Source: Erysipelothrix sp. HDW6A
GTDB lineage: Bacteria; Bacillota_I; Bacilli_A; Erysipelotrichales; Erysipelotrichaceae
DNA: 64,000 nucleotides
Direction of reading: 5' to 3'
Assembly (NCBI RefSeq): GCF_011400295.1
Contig: NZ_CP049859.1
Location: 1,116,001-1,180,000, forward strand
The notes beneath the pieces are model-generated. The model did not search any database. It saw nothing but the letters and a program-made list of their open reading frames with translations, and was not told the DNA's origin. Shown piece after piece: positions 47,594 to 56,930 of this stretch. The stretch's first letter is position 1. Every line of letters starts with the position of its first letter. The position numbers and the translations under genes are program-made.

Positions 47594-48525
47594 GCTTTAG
47601 GAAACTAGTTTTTGAACTCAATGAAGAGCAACTCAGTGCAAGAAATGAATTGGGAAAGAAACTTTTAGAGATGGAGGTTATTCGGAAGTTTCAAAAGACA
47701 TATTCCTGTCCCGATGAAGTTATTGTAGAAAATGCGTCTCGCTTTAAACGATGGGTTCAAGAACTTGAGAAAATTAAAAAGATTAGTGAACAAGATATTG
47801 AAAAAGATGAAATGTTAGGTCAATATATTGATTTAGTATATGACAGCGATTCAAATATTTTGTCGGAAGTTGTTAAGAGATTACCATTGTTTGATGAAAT
47901 CCAAAGAAGAAAACAATATCTAAACCAATATCGAATTGTACCTATTTCAGAAAATCTTGAGCAAGCAACATTTGAAAACTTACAAGTAAATCTCGATAAA
48001 GAGTCAAAAAAATATCAAGAGCTTGTAAAGAAACTGTTTGCATTTAGTCGGGAAAATGATGTTCTTGGGTACTATTTATTTGGTGATATCGGCGTAGGGA
48101 AAACGTTTTTAGGAGCGTGTGTAACCAATGAATTTGCCAAGAAAGGGAAGTCTGTCGCCTTGCTTCACGTACCTTCATTTATTAATTTATTGAAGGACCA
48201 ATTCAACAACGGATCCGTAGAATCAATTCTTAGAACAGTCCGATATACCGAAGTTTTAGTCCTCGATGATTTAGGTGCAGAACCGATTACTCCATGGAGT
48301 AGAGATGAGATATTACTTACAATATTAAACGATAGACTTGAGAATAAACGTAAGACGATTATCACAAGTAATTACCCCCCAGAGCTACTTGTAGACCTCT
48401 ATAAAGTAGATTCACGTGGAGTCTCTGATACTATTAGAGCACGTCGTTTAGTAGATAGAATTACAGCATTGACTCTACCTTGTGAAATTTCAGGCAAGAA
48501 TCGCAGAATCCAGCAAAAAAGGTAG
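47590..48525 (+). CDS. dnaI: Helicase loader DnaI
   Basis: 311 aa. An N-terminal helicase-binding domain (about 1-120, with a shortened cysteine region) precedes an AAA+ domain with Walker A FGDIGVGKTFLG, Walker B VLVLDDLGAEP and RTIITSNYPPEL-like KTIITSNYPP sensor 1. It delivers the replicative helicase to single-stranded DNA. Last gene of the polA operon. The end is followed by the pfkA promoter after about 30 nt. Confidence 0.94.
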   Translation: MSFRKLVFELNEEQLSARNELGKKLLEMEVIRKFQKTYSCPDEVIVENASRFKRWVQELEKIKKISEQDIEKDEMLGQYIDLVYDSDSNILSEVVKRLPLFDEIQRRKQYLNQYRIVPISENLEQATFENLQVNLDKESKKYQELVKKLFAFSRENDVLGYYLFGDIGVGKTFLGACVTNEFAKKGKSVALLHVPSFINLLKDQFNNGSVESILRTVRYTEVLVLDDLGAEPITPWSRDEILLTILNDRLENKRKTIITSNYPPELLVDLYKVDSRGVSDTIRARRLVDRITALTLPCEISGKNRRIQQKR

Positions 48526-48554
48526 ATAATATACGCGCATATCGATGTAAAAAA

Positions 48555-48563
48555 TGTTATGAT
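48555..48563 (+). promoter_or_regulatory. Extended -10 promoter of pfkA
   Basis: TGT-TATGAT about 18 nt before the start codon of pfkA (RBS AGAGGTGG). No good -35 is visible. Confidence 0.45.
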
Positions 48564-48580
48564 AGTACAAGAGGTGGATT

Positions 48581-49540
48581 ATGAAGAAAATTGGTGTTTT
48601 GACATCTGGTGGTGACGCACCAGGCATGAATGCCGTAATCCGTGCAGTTGTGCGGTCCGGTATTAGTGCAGGCCTCGAAGTTTTTGGCATATTTGATGGC
48701 TACGAAGGTCTCGTCAATGATAAAATCCGACTTCTTAATAAAGGTGATGTTAGTGATATCATCATCAAGGGAGGAACGATTTTAGGCAGTGCTCGTCTTG
48801 AAGAATTTAAGCTAGTAGAAGTTAGAGAAAAAGCTGTCGAAAACTTGGCTCGTCATGGCATTGAAGGATTAGTAGTAATCGGTGGTGATGGATCATATCG
48901 TGGTGCATTGGCATTAACAGAAATGGGAATCAACTGTATTGGTATTCCTGGCACTATTGATAACGATATCGATTCAACAGATTACACTATTGGATTTGAT
49001 ACCGCATTAAATACAATTATCGAAAACGTTGACAAATTGCGTGATACCTCTAGTTCACATCATCGTTGTTCTGTAATTGAAGTAATGGGTAACCGTTGTG
49101 GTGATTTAGCAATCTATGCGGGAATTACAACCGGTGCTGAAATAATCATTACCAAAGAAACTGGTTATGATGAAGAAGAAGTGCTAGACCGTTTACGTTA
49201 CTTTGAGGAAAAGAAACAAAAACGTCATTCTATTGTATTAGTCAGTGAAAAAATTACAGACGTACACTTATTAGCACGTAAGATTTCGTTGCATACTGGA
49301 TTTTCTGGTAGAGCAACAATATTAGGTCATATTCAACGTGGTGGTTCTCCTACTGCAAGAGATCGAATTCTTGCAACACAATTCGGAGATAAAGCTGTAA
49401 GAGCCTTACTAAATGGAGAAGGTGGGCGTTGTGTCGGTATTGTTAATGAGGAAATTATTACAATCGATATTACCGAAGCATTACAGTTAACGAAGAAATC
49501 AAGAAAACCATTATTTGAATTACATGATCGTTTAGTTTAA
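48581..49540 (+). CDS. pfkA: ATP-dependent 6-phosphofructokinase
   Basis: 319 aa, the standard bacterial length. KIGVLTSGGDAPGMNAVIRAVVR, VIGGDGSYRGA (ATP-dependent type with Gly at the position that distinguishes it from PPi enzymes), PGTIDNDIDSTDYTIGFDTA and the effector region GHIQRGGSPTARDR are present. It commits fructose-6-P to glycolysis. Precedes pyk by 22 nt, the pfk-pyk order of Bacillota. Confidence 0.97.
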   Translation: MKKIGVLTSGGDAPGMNAVIRAVVRSGISAGLEVFGIFDGYEGLVNDKIRLLNKGDVSDIIIKGGTILGSARLEEFKLVEVREKAVENLARHGIEGLVVIGGDGSYRGALALTEMGINCIGIPGTIDNDIDSTDYTIGFDTALNTIIENVDKLRDTSSSHHRCSVIEVMGNRCGDLAIYAGITTGAEIIITKETGYDEEEVLDRLRYFEEKKQKRHSIVLVSEKITDVHLLARKISLHTGFSGRATILGHIQRGGSPTARDRILATQFGDKAVRALLNGEGGRCVGIVNEEIITIDITEALQLTKKSRKPLFELHDRLV

Positions 49541-49562
49541 GAGAGAGGAAATATATATATTC

Positions 49563-50990
49563 ATGAAACAACTAAAGAAAACAAAAATTATTTGTACAAT
49601 CGGACCAGCATCTGAGTCCCCAGAAATGATTGAGGCATTAGCAAAACAAGGAATGAACATTGTGCGTTTTAATTTCTCACATGACGTTCAAGAAAACCAC
49701 TTACGTCGTATGACTACAGTACGTGAAGTTAGCGATCGTATTGGAATTCCACTTGCAATTCTTTTAGATACAAAAGGACCTGAAATTCGTTGTGGCGACA
49801 TGGAAAATGGCGCTATCGAATTTAAAGAAGGCGATATCGTTCGTGTTGGATTTGATGAAGATTATATCGGAAACAAAGAACGTTTCACATTATTAGTTCC
49901 TGAAGTACACGAAGATGTTCAAATTGGTAACTACTTATTAATTGATGACGGTAAGATGAAACTTACTGTTGTAGATAAAGATGAAAAAGACTTAATCTGC
50001 CGTATCGAAAACCCAGGATTAATCAAAACACGTAAAGGTGTTAATATTCCTAACGTTGTTCTAAGTATGCCATTTATGTCAGAAAAAGACCGTAGCGATA
50101 TTACATTTGGCGCAAAAAACAATGTAGACTTTATTGCTGCATCATTTGTTCGTCGTGCACAAGACGTTTTAGAAATCCGTGAAGTACTAAATGAAGCTGG
50201 ACGTCCACAAACACAAATCATCGTTAAAATTGAAAACCAAGAAGGTTTCGATAACATCGAAAGCATTTTAGAAATCGCTGACGGAGTTATGGTTGCTCGT
50301 GGTGACTTAGGTGTTGAAGTAAGTACACACTTAGTTCCAATCTACCAAAAACGTATTATCAAAGTTGCTAACCGTATGGGTAAAGCAGTTGTTACAGCTA
50401 CACATATGCTTGAATCAATGCAACAAAATCCACGTCCTACACGTGCTGAAGCAAGTGATGTTGCTAACGCTGTATTAGATGGAACTGATGCAATCATGCT
50501 TTCAGGTGAATCAGCAGTTGGAGCATATCCAATCGAAGCTGTTCGTGTAATGCATGAAATTTCATTAGCAATGGAAGAAATCTTACCATACCGTGAAAAT
50601 CTTGAACGTGCTATCCGTACATCAAAACGTACAATTCAAGACTCCGTAGGTATGTCAGTAGCTGAAACAGCTCTAAACCTTGATGACGTTGCAGCAATCG
50701 TTGCCTTTACATCATCAGGATCAACAGCTCGTCGTATTTCAAAATACCGTCCAAATGTTCCAGTAATTGCTGTTACATTTAGTAGAGAAGTTCAATTAAG
50801 TCTTCAAGCAACATGGGGAGTAATTCCTGTTGTTTCAGATATCCGTAACGATATGACAAATGACGATGAAATTGCATCAGCATTCGCAAAATCATACGGT
50901 ATTAAAGAAGGCGAAAAAGTTATTATTGCTGCTGGTTACCCAACAGGTACAGGTAACACTAACTTAATGAAAATCATTGAAGTTAAATAA
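49563..50990 (+). CDS. pyk: Pyruvate kinase
   Basis: 475 aa. TKIICTIGPASESPEM, NIVRFNFSHD, ILLDTKGPEIRCGDM, MVARGDLGVEV, ATHMLESM and the C-terminal allosteric domain ending TGTGNTNLMKIIEVK are present. It lacks the extra C-terminal PEP-utiliser domain of Bacillus Pyk. Codons are strongly biased, as in highly expressed genes. It makes ATP and pyruvate at the end of glycolysis. RBS AGAGAGG; 23 nt before the ROK kinase. Confidence 0.97.
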   Translation: MKQLKKTKIICTIGPASESPEMIEALAKQGMNIVRFNFSHDVQENHLRRMTTVREVSDRIGIPLAILLDTKGPEIRCGDMENGAIEFKEGDIVRVGFDEDYIGNKERFTLLVPEVHEDVQIGNYLLIDDGKMKLTVVDKDEKDLICRIENPGLIKTRKGVNIPNVVLSMPFMSEKDRSDITFGAKNNVDFIAASFVRRAQDVLEIREVLNEAGRPQTQIIVKIENQEGFDNIESILEIADGVMVARGDLGVEVSTHLVPIYQKRIIKVANRMGKAVVTATHMLESMQQNPRPTRAEASDVANAVLDGTDAIMLSGESAVGAYPIEAVRVMHEISLAMEEILPYRENLERAIRTSKRTIQDSVGMSVAETALNLDDVAAIVAFTSSGSTARRISKYRPNVPVIAVTFSREVQLSLQATWGVIPVVSDIRNDMTNDDEIASAFAKSYGIKEGEKVIIAAGYPTGTGNTNLMKIIEVK

Positions 50991-51013
50991 TTTTTAACAT
51001 TAAAGGAGCCCCT

Positions 51014-51922
51014 ATGAAAAAGTATATTGGTGTGGATTTAGGTGGAACTAATATCCGCGTAGCAGTAGTTACAGAATTAGGAGAACTTTTAGAAGAAATT
51101 AAGAAACCATCTCAGGCCCAAAGTGGACCTGAGGTTGTTCTTAATAACATGATTGAGATGATTAAGTCTCTTGAATTGTTTTCCGAATGTTCAGGAATTG
51201 GAATTGGAATTCCAGGACCTGTTGATACAGAAAAAGGTTGTGTTTCTTTATCAACAAACATTAAAGGCTTTACTGGTTTCCCAGTTATTGACTATTTGAA
51301 AAAATATATTGATTTACCAATTTATATGGATAATGATGCAAACGTTGCTGGACTTGCAGAAGCTCTTGTAGGTGCAGGAAGAGGAAATCGTATCGTTTAC
51401 TATGTCACTCATTCTACCGGTATTGGTGGGGCAATGATTGTTAATGGTCGTGTCGTATCAGGTAATAAGGGATATGCAGGTGAGATTGGAAATATCGTTA
51501 TCGATAGAAACCGTCCACGTTATAGTGATATCAACACACTCAATGCAGGTGCTGTTGAGAATGAAGCAAGTGGATCAGCAATGGTTCGTAAAGCTCAAGC
51601 AACTATTAGTCCTGATATTACTTCAGCATACGAAATCTTTAAGAGGTATGAGCAAAATGATCCTCGTGCAATTAAAATTATTGATGAAATGAGTTATGAC
51701 TTCGGAATGGCAATGGCAACAATTGCACACGTAGTTGACCCACATGTTTTTGTAATCGGTGGGGGAGTTACAAGTTCCAAGAATTTATATTGGGACAAGA
51801 TGATCGAAGCTTACCAATCTTTAGTTCACCCACAAATGCGTGATACAAAGTTTGTTGAAGCACAGTTAGACGAACCAGGAGTAATTGGAGCAGCAATGCT
51901 ATGTTACTCACAGGAGGTATAA
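51014..51922 (+). CDS. ROK family sugar kinase without the zinc motif
   Basis: 302 aa. The ATP phosphate-1 motif is YIGVDLGGTNIRVAVV, DNDANVAGLAEA holds the catalytic Asp, and STGIGGAMIVNGRVVSGNKGYAGEIGN the phosphate-2 region. The usual zinc site (GEIGH and CxCGxxGCxE) is missing: the sequence reads GEIGN and then TLNAGAVENEASG. Linkage to pfkA-pyk suggests glucokinase, but the substrate sugar is not certain. It overlaps the aminopeptidase start by 1 nt (TAATG). Confidence 0.85.
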   Translation: MKKYIGVDLGGTNIRVAVVTELGELLEEIKKPSQAQSGPEVVLNNMIEMIKSLELFSECSGIGIGIPGPVDTEKGCVSLSTNIKGFTGFPVIDYLKKYIDLPIYMDNDANVAGLAEALVGAGRGNRIVYYVTHSTGIGGAMIVNGRVVSGNKGYAGEIGNIVIDRNRPRYSDINTLNAGAVENEASGSAMVRKAQATISPDITSAYEIFKRYEQNDPRAIKIIDEMSYDFGMAMATIAHVVDPHVFVIGGGVTSSKNLYWDKMIEAYQSLVHPQMRDTKFVEAQLDEPGVIGAAMLCYSQEV

Positions 51923-53148
51923 TGAATCTTTTAGAAAAATATGCAGAATTAGCAATACGTACAGGTGTTAACGTACAAGCTGGTCAAACATTAAGAATTA
52001 ATGTTAAAGCAGAACATTATGAATTTGCACGTCTTCTTGTAAAAGAAGCATATGCATGTGGTGCAAAGAAAGTTATCGTTGAATTCAATGATGACATTAT
52101 CGGAAAAGAACATGCTGTACATCAAGATTTCGATACATATGTAGAAGTTCCGGAGTGGCTTAAAGTCAAAATCAATTCATTACTTGAAGAAGATTTATGT
52201 AATTTAAGCGTATATGCACCTTCACCAGGCTTGTTTGCTGATGTTGATGGTGAGAAACTTGCTACAGCATCTAAAAACCAATCTGAGGCTTTAAAAGCTT
52301 ACTCAGATTATATGATGGCTAATAGAGGACAATGGAGCTTAGTATCTTTACCAACTAAAGCATGGGCAAAAACAGTATTCCCAGAACTTCCAGAAGATGA
52401 AGCTTATGAGAAACTATTTGATGCAATTCTCTATGCAACTCGCGTAACAGAAGAAAAAGATCCTGTTGAAGCATGGAAAGAACACAATGCTACATTACAC
52501 CACCAAAACAAGGTATTAAATGACTATAACTTTAAATCATTACACTTTAAGAACTCTTTAGGTACTGATATTGTTGTTGGTCTCGTTAATGATCATATTT
52601 GGTCGGGTGGAGCTGAAGTTGCAGAAAATGGTGTTGTATTCAACCCAAATATGCCAACTGAAGAATCCTTTACAATGCCAGATCGTACAAACGTAAACGG
52701 ACGTGTTTATAGTACAAAACCATTAAACTATCAAGGTAAACTTATCGATGAATTCTGGTTAGAATTTAAAGATGGTGTTGTAATCGACTTTGATGCAAAG
52801 AAAGAAAAAGAAACACTTCAAGCACTTCTTGATACAGATGAAGGAAGCCGTAGAATTGGTGAAATCGCACTAATTTCTCATAAATCACCAATCTCTGATT
52901 TGAATATCTTATTCTTAAATACACTATTTGATGAAAATGCTTCATGCCATATGGCTTTAGGACGTGCGTATCCTATGAACATTAAAGGTGGACTAGAAAT
53001 GACTCAAGAAGAGTTATTAGCTCACAACTCAAATGATTCATTAAATCATGAAGACTTTATGTTTGGTAGTGAAGATATGTCAATTATCGGTTTAACTCAA
53101 GATGACAAAGAAGTTGTTGTCTTCGATAAAGGAAACTTTGTAATCTAA
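51922..53148 (+). CDS. M29 family aminopeptidase (AmpS/PepS-like), copy 1
   Basis: 408 aa. The M29 features are LLEKYAELAIRTGVNVQAGQTL, IWSGG, the Glu in TEESFTMPDR, GEIALIS, ENASCHMALGRAYP and NHEDFMFGSEDMSIIG, which carry the metal ligands (Glu, Glu, His, Tyr, His, Asp). It is a cytoplasmic dinuclear metallo-aminopeptidase for peptide-derived amino acids. The ATG at 51922 has a perfect AGGAGG RBS. A close paralogue follows. A hairpin terminator between them indicates separate levels of expression. Confidence 0.92.
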   Translation: MNLLEKYAELAIRTGVNVQAGQTLRINVKAEHYEFARLLVKEAYACGAKKVIVEFNDDIIGKEHAVHQDFDTYVEVPEWLKVKINSLLEEDLCNLSVYAPSPGLFADVDGEKLATASKNQSEALKAYSDYMMANRGQWSLVSLPTKAWAKTVFPELPEDEAYEKLFDAILYATRVTEEKDPVEAWKEHNATLHHQNKVLNDYNFKSLHFKNSLGTDIVVGLVNDHIWSGGAEVAENGVVFNPNMPTEESFTMPDRTNVNGRVYSTKPLNYQGKLIDEFWLEFKDGVVIDFDAKKEKETLQALLDTDEGSRRIGEIALISHKSPISDLNILFLNTLFDENASCHMALGRAYPMNIKGGLEMTQEELLAHNSNDSLNHEDFMFGSEDMSIIGLTQDDKEVVVFDKGNFVI

Positions 53149-53169
53149 GCGTGGATATCCACGCTTTTC
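53147..53169 (+). terminator. Hairpin between the two M29 aminopeptidase genes
   Basis: AAGCGTGG-ATAT-CCACGCTT is an 8-bp stem with a 4-nt loop and a short TTTTCT tail. Confidence 0.75.
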
Positions 53170-53190
53170 TATAAATAAAAGGGAGGAACT

Positions 53191-54417
53191 ATGAAACAAA
53201 TAGACAATAAATATGCAAAACTCTTAATTACAACAGGAGTTAATGTTCAAAAAGGACAAACTTTAGTTATTAATGCGGATCCAATCCACCATGAGTTTGT
53301 AAATATCTTAGTAGAAGAAGCTTACAAGACAGGTGCAAAAGAAGTTATCGTAGAATATGCTAGTGAGTCACTTGCAAGACTCCATTATCTCTACAAAGAC
53401 ATTGAAGACCTTACAAACGTCCCTCAATGGACAATTGATAAGTATGATGATTATCTTACAAAAGATCTCTGTAAACTAGCTCTAAGAAGTCCTAATCCAG
53501 GTGTCATGGATGATGTTGACTCTAAAAAAATCACAGCTGCAACTCAAGCAAGAGGAAAAGCATTGGAACGTTATTCACAATACTCAATGAACAGTCTTGG
53601 TCAATGGCTAGTTGCTGCTTATCCAACAATCGCATGGGCAAAGAAAGTCTTTCCTGAACTCGGTGAACAAGAAGCATATGATAAATTATATGAATACATT
53701 CTTTATGCTTGTCGTGTAAGTGAAGACAATGATCCAGAAGCACTTTGGGAAGCTCATAACATTCAATTAGCAAAACAAAATAAAGCTCTGAATGACTATG
53801 ACTTCAAAGCAGTTCATTTCAAAAACTCTAAAGGGACTGATATTACTGTTGGACTTGTAGAAGGACACATTTGGTCTGGTGGAAATGAACCTGGAGAAAA
53901 CGGTGTTAAATTCAACGCGAATATTCCAACAGAAGAAACATTCACAACACCTGATCGAATGAATGTAAATGGAATTGTATACAATACTTTACCATTAAAT
54001 AATAATGGACGTTTAATTGATAAATTCTGGTTGAAGTTTAAAGATGGTGAAGTCGTTGAATTTGATGCTGAAGTAGGTAAAGAAGCATTAAGTGAACTGC
54101 TAAATACCGATGAAAACAGTAAGAGAATTGGAGAAATTGCTCTTATCTCTGATGATTCTCCAATTTCAAACTTAAATACACTCTTCTACAATACTTTATT
54201 TGATGAGAATGCTTCATGCCATATGGCACTTGGACGTGGCTATCCATTAATTCCAAATGGTGGTAAGATGACAAAAGAAGAACTACTAGAACGTAATGTA
54301 AACCAGTCACTAATTCATGTTGACTTTATGTTTGGTAGCAGTGATATGCATGCAGATGGCATTACTAAAGATGGTAAAAATGTTGCGATAATTCGCGATG
54401 GAAATATTATTCTTTGA
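53191..54417 (+). CDS. M29 family aminopeptidase, tandem copy 2
   Basis: 408 aa, colinear with the preceding gene over its full length and clearly its paralogue (YAKLLITTGVNVQKGQTL, IWSGG, TEETFTTPDR, GEIALIS, ENASCHMALGRGYP, HVDFMFGSSDMHADG). All metal ligands of the family are kept. Differences lie mainly in the N-terminal domain and surface, so the two may differ in peptide preference. RBS GGGAGG. A terminator follows. Confidence 0.92.
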   Translation: MKQIDNKYAKLLITTGVNVQKGQTLVINADPIHHEFVNILVEEAYKTGAKEVIVEYASESLARLHYLYKDIEDLTNVPQWTIDKYDDYLTKDLCKLALRSPNPGVMDDVDSKKITAATQARGKALERYSQYSMNSLGQWLVAAYPTIAWAKKVFPELGEQEAYDKLYEYILYACRVSEDNDPEALWEAHNIQLAKQNKALNDYDFKAVHFKNSKGTDITVGLVEGHIWSGGNEPGENGVKFNANIPTEETFTTPDRMNVNGIVYNTLPLNNNGRLIDKFWLKFKDGEVVEFDAEVGKEALSELLNTDENSKRIGEIALISDDSPISNLNTLFYNTLFDENASCHMALGRGYPLIPNGGKMTKEELLERNVNQSLIHVDFMFGSSDMHADGITKDGKNVAIIRDGNIIL

Positions 54418-54424
54418 TAAATTA

Positions 54425-54457
54425 TAGGGACACTTATACAAAGTGTCCTATTTTTTT
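54425..54457 (+). terminator. Intrinsic terminator after the second aminopeptidase gene
   Basis: GGACACTT / AAGTGTCC stem (flanked by AT pairs with one bulged G) and a seven-T tail. Confidence 0.85.
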
Positions 54458-54493
54458 AGTAAAATTAATGATGAGTAAGAGGAGTGACTAGTT

Positions 54494-54799
54494 ATGTTAG
54501 AGTTGATTGCAGAGTTATCTTTACCACTAGTAACAGACATAACTGAGTATGGTTCAAGAAAGAAATATATAGTAATTGGAATAATTAGAACAATACTAGG
54601 AATTGTATTTGGACTCATTAGTATCCTGCTTGTTTTTATTTCTAATAGGGTTGGAATGTTATTCCTTTCAATTCCTCTTATTATATATTGTGTGTATTTA
54701 GTTTCTATTGTCAATTATAAATCGTATGTTACTTACAGAGACAATGCTGTTAATGGTGTAGTAATTAAACCTAAAACACAATATTATAGATTTGACTAA
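54494..54799 (+). CDS. Small membrane protein, function unknown
   Basis: 101 aa. A short N-terminus (LELIAELSLPLVTDITEYGSR) precedes two hydrophobic segments at about 25-47 and 53-73, then a polar C-terminus with many Tyr. No known family recognised. RBS GAGGAG is well spaced. It comes 77 bp after the aminopeptidase terminator and 20 nt before the DUF1697 gene, probably in one unit with it. Confidence 0.6.
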   Translation: MLELIAELSLPLVTDITEYGSRKKYIVIGIIRTILGIVFGLISILLVFISNRVGMLFLSIPLIIYCVYLVSIVNYKSYVTYRDNAVNGVVIKPKTQYYRFD

Positions 54800-54818
54800 T
54801 TAAAGGGTGGCTTAGCTC

Positions 54819-55364
54819 ATGGAAACATATATTGCTTTACTTAGAGGGATTAATGTAGGTGGTAAAAACTTAATCAAAATGGCTGAACTAAAAGTAGGTT
54901 TTGAGGATCGAGGTTTCGATAGTGTGAAAACATATATTAATAGTGGTAATGTACTATTTAAGTCGTCAATCAGAAGTATTGATGATATTCAACGTGATAT
55001 AGAAACTATGATCATTGAATTATTTGGCTTAAATATACCGATAGTAGTCTATTCTAAAGGTCAATTGGAGGCAGTAACTTCCCATGCTCCAAGCTGGTGG
55101 AATCAAGAGAATAACACTTTGAATTATGCAATCTTTGTACTTCCTAAACTTACTGTTTCTGATGTATTTGAAGCCATAGGTGCACCCAATGTCGAATATG
55201 AACTTGTAGCTAATCATGAAAGAGTAATCTATTGGACAGCAGGCAGGAATAACTATGCAAAGACAAAGTGGTATAAGATATCTAGTTCATCGGTTAATAG
55301 TGGTGTAACAATTAGGAATTCAAACACTGTAAATAAATTAGTATTACTTGCGAATGAACTATAG
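54819..55364 (+). CDS. DUF1697 domain protein
   Basis: 181 aa. YIALLRGINVGGKNLIKMAELKV and KTYINSGNVLFKS are the DUF1697 signature, and the C-terminal NYAKTKWYKIS follows. The family is common in soil and host-associated bacteria, and its biochemical function is unknown. RBS AGGGTGG. The gene ends about 50 bp before the methionine T-box promoter. Confidence 0.87.
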   Translation: METYIALLRGINVGGKNLIKMAELKVGFEDRGFDSVKTYINSGNVLFKSSIRSIDDIQRDIETMIIELFGLNIPIVVYSKGQLEAVTSHAPSWWNQENNTLNYAIFVLPKLTVSDVFEAIGAPNVEYELVANHERVIYWTAGRNNYAKTKWYKISSSSVNSGVTIRNSNTVNKLVLLANEL

Positions 55365-55411
55365 AAATATTGAAAAGTTAGAATAAAACTGTGTCTATTT
55401 TAATGTTGGTG

Positions 55412-55440
55412 TTGACAAATGATAATTATTCAATCATAAT
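55412..55440 (+). promoter_or_regulatory. Sigma-A promoter of the methionine T-box transcript
   Basis: TTGACA, a 17-nt spacer and CATAAT place the transcription start near 55447, just before the T-box leader. Confidence 0.85.
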
Positions 55441-55446
55441 ATGTAA

Positions 55447-55695
55447 AAGCGATGAAAAGGAAAGTAACTTTTTGAAAGTTTACAAGAGAGTCTACGTTGG
55501 TGGGAGTAGATAAACGGAAGATTAGTGAAAAATGGCCTTGGAGCAAATTAGCTGAGACAGTAGTTTAGGTTAATTCGGGTTTGCCCGTTATAGCAATAGA
55601 GAATGATTGTTCTCGAAGAGGTCTGTAATCGTGAGATACAGATAAATTAAGGTGGTAACATGGGCAGCGCTCATCCTTGGGGATGGGCGCTTTTT
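55447..55695 (+). promoter_or_regulatory. T-box riboswitch leader, specifier ATG (tRNA-Met)
   Basis: This leader fills most of the 363-base gap between 55364 and 55728. Stem I features (AGAGAGTCTAC ... GTAGA) lead to the specifier loop, where ATG (55532-55534) is followed by GCCTTGGAG; the thrS leader shows the same layout with ACC. The T-box bulge GGTGGTAACA is at 55651-55660 and a strong terminator follows. Uncharged tRNA-Met should pair with both sites and allow read-through into the M20/metNIQ genes. ATG as specifier fits the downstream methionine importer. Confidence 0.9.
55667..55695 (+). terminator. Terminator arm of the methionine T-box
   Basis: GCGCTCATCC / GGATGGGCGC stem (one G-U), TTGG loop and a T tail. 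It competes with the antiterminator that includes the T-box bulge. Confidence 0.88.
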
Positions 55696-55727
55696 AATGT
55701 CATAAAATAGATAAAGGAGGATAGATT

Positions 55728-56909
55728 ATGGCACATAGAATTGATGAATATGTCGATACACAACATGAGACATATAAAGATATAGCTTTAAAGATTCATG
55801 AAAAACCGGAAGTAAGTAATTATGAGTTTTTCGCTAGTGAGACGTTGTCAGAACAGTTACGAAACGAGGGATTCGAAGTCATGCTTGATGTTGCAGGTCA
55901 TAGAACAGGCTTTGATGCTCGATACAAGTCACAAAAACCAGGTCCTGTTGTTGCGTTTCTTGCTGAATATGATGCGCTTGTTGGTATTGGCCATGCTTGT
56001 GGTCATAATCTATTCGGAGCAACCTCATCGCTTGCTGGAGCAGCATTAAAACAAGTAATTGATGAAGTTGGTGGTGAAATTAGAGTATATGGAACACCAG
56101 GAGAAGAAGGTGGAGAAAACGGCTCTGCAAAAGGAAGCTTTGTTCGAGAAGGATTTCTCGATGATGTTGACTTTGCATTATGCGTTCATCCCGGTCATCT
56201 CCATGGTTTAACAACCACATCATTAGCAAATGATCCAGTGGATGTCGAGTTCTTTGGAAAACCAAGTCATGCAGCTGCATCACCAGAAAAAGGAATCAAT
56301 GCACTAGATGCAGTAATTCAGGTATTTAACTCAATTAATGCCTTACGAGAACATCTATCAAGTGATGTAAGAATTCATGGAATCATTACTCATGGTGGGG
56401 ATGCTCCCAATGTAGTTCCAGAATATGCATCAGCAAGATTCTACTTACGAGCAGAGGCTAGACCAACACTTAACGATGTGTACGCTAAATTTGAAAACAT
56501 TGTTAAAGCAGCAGCACTTGCAACAGGTTGTACTTATAAATTTGGTTTATTCCAGAACTCAGTAGATAATACAGTATTAACCCCATTGTTTGATGAAGTA
56601 TACGAAAAGGTACTCAATCAATATGGTGAAGTCATAGGTAACCGAGATGTTAGAGGTGGAGGATCGACTGATGTTGGAAATATTAGTCAAGTAGTACCAA
56701 CTATTCAGCCTCATATCAATATTATTAACGAGCCAACTTCAGTTCATACAGTTGAATTTAGAGAAGCAGCAAAGAGTGAATTAGGTTTAGATTCTATATC
56801 ACTTGGAGCTAAAGTCTTAGCTAATACAGCCTTAGAACTGATCCAGAATTCAGAATTACTGGAAAGAATTAAACAAGAACACAAACTTAACTTAGAAAAA
56901 CAAGCATAA
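55728..56909 (+). CDS. M20 family amidohydrolase/aminoacylase in the methionine regulon
   Basis: 393 aa. M20 dizinc features are GIGHACGHNLFG, GTPGEEGGENGSAKG, CVHPGH, the dimerisation domain (FFGKPSHAAASPEKGINALDAV) and GGGSTDVGNISQ. It resembles the AbgB/PM20D2 group that hydrolyses N-acyl or aminoacyl amino acids rather than DapE. Being the first gene behind a Met-specific T-box and 22 nt before metN, I infer that it releases methionine (or a related amino acid) from an imported acylated or dipeptide form. RBS AAAGGAGG. Confidence 0.85.
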   Translation: MAHRIDEYVDTQHETYKDIALKIHEKPEVSNYEFFASETLSEQLRNEGFEVMLDVAGHRTGFDARYKSQKPGPVVAFLAEYDALVGIGHACGHNLFGATSSLAGAALKQVIDEVGGEIRVYGTPGEEGGENGSAKGSFVREGFLDDVDFALCVHPGHLHGLTTTSLANDPVDVEFFGKPSHAAASPEKGINALDAVIQVFNSINALREHLSSDVRIHGIITHGGDAPNVVPEYASARFYLRAEARPTLNDVYAKFENIVKAAALATGCTYKFGLFQNSVDNTVLTPLFDEVYEKVLNQYGEVIGNRDVRGGGSTDVGNISQVVPTIQPHINIINEPTSVHTVEFREAAKSELGLDSISLGAKVLANTALELIQNSELLERIKQEHKLNLEKQA

Positions 56910-56930
56910 AGAAATGAGAGAGGTAGAAGT

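Noticed and set aside
55447-55695. SAM (S-box) riboswitch before the metNIQ operon
   Set aside because: The leader has the T-box bulge, stem I bulge and a specifier position aligned with the thrS leader; the S-box core is not visible.
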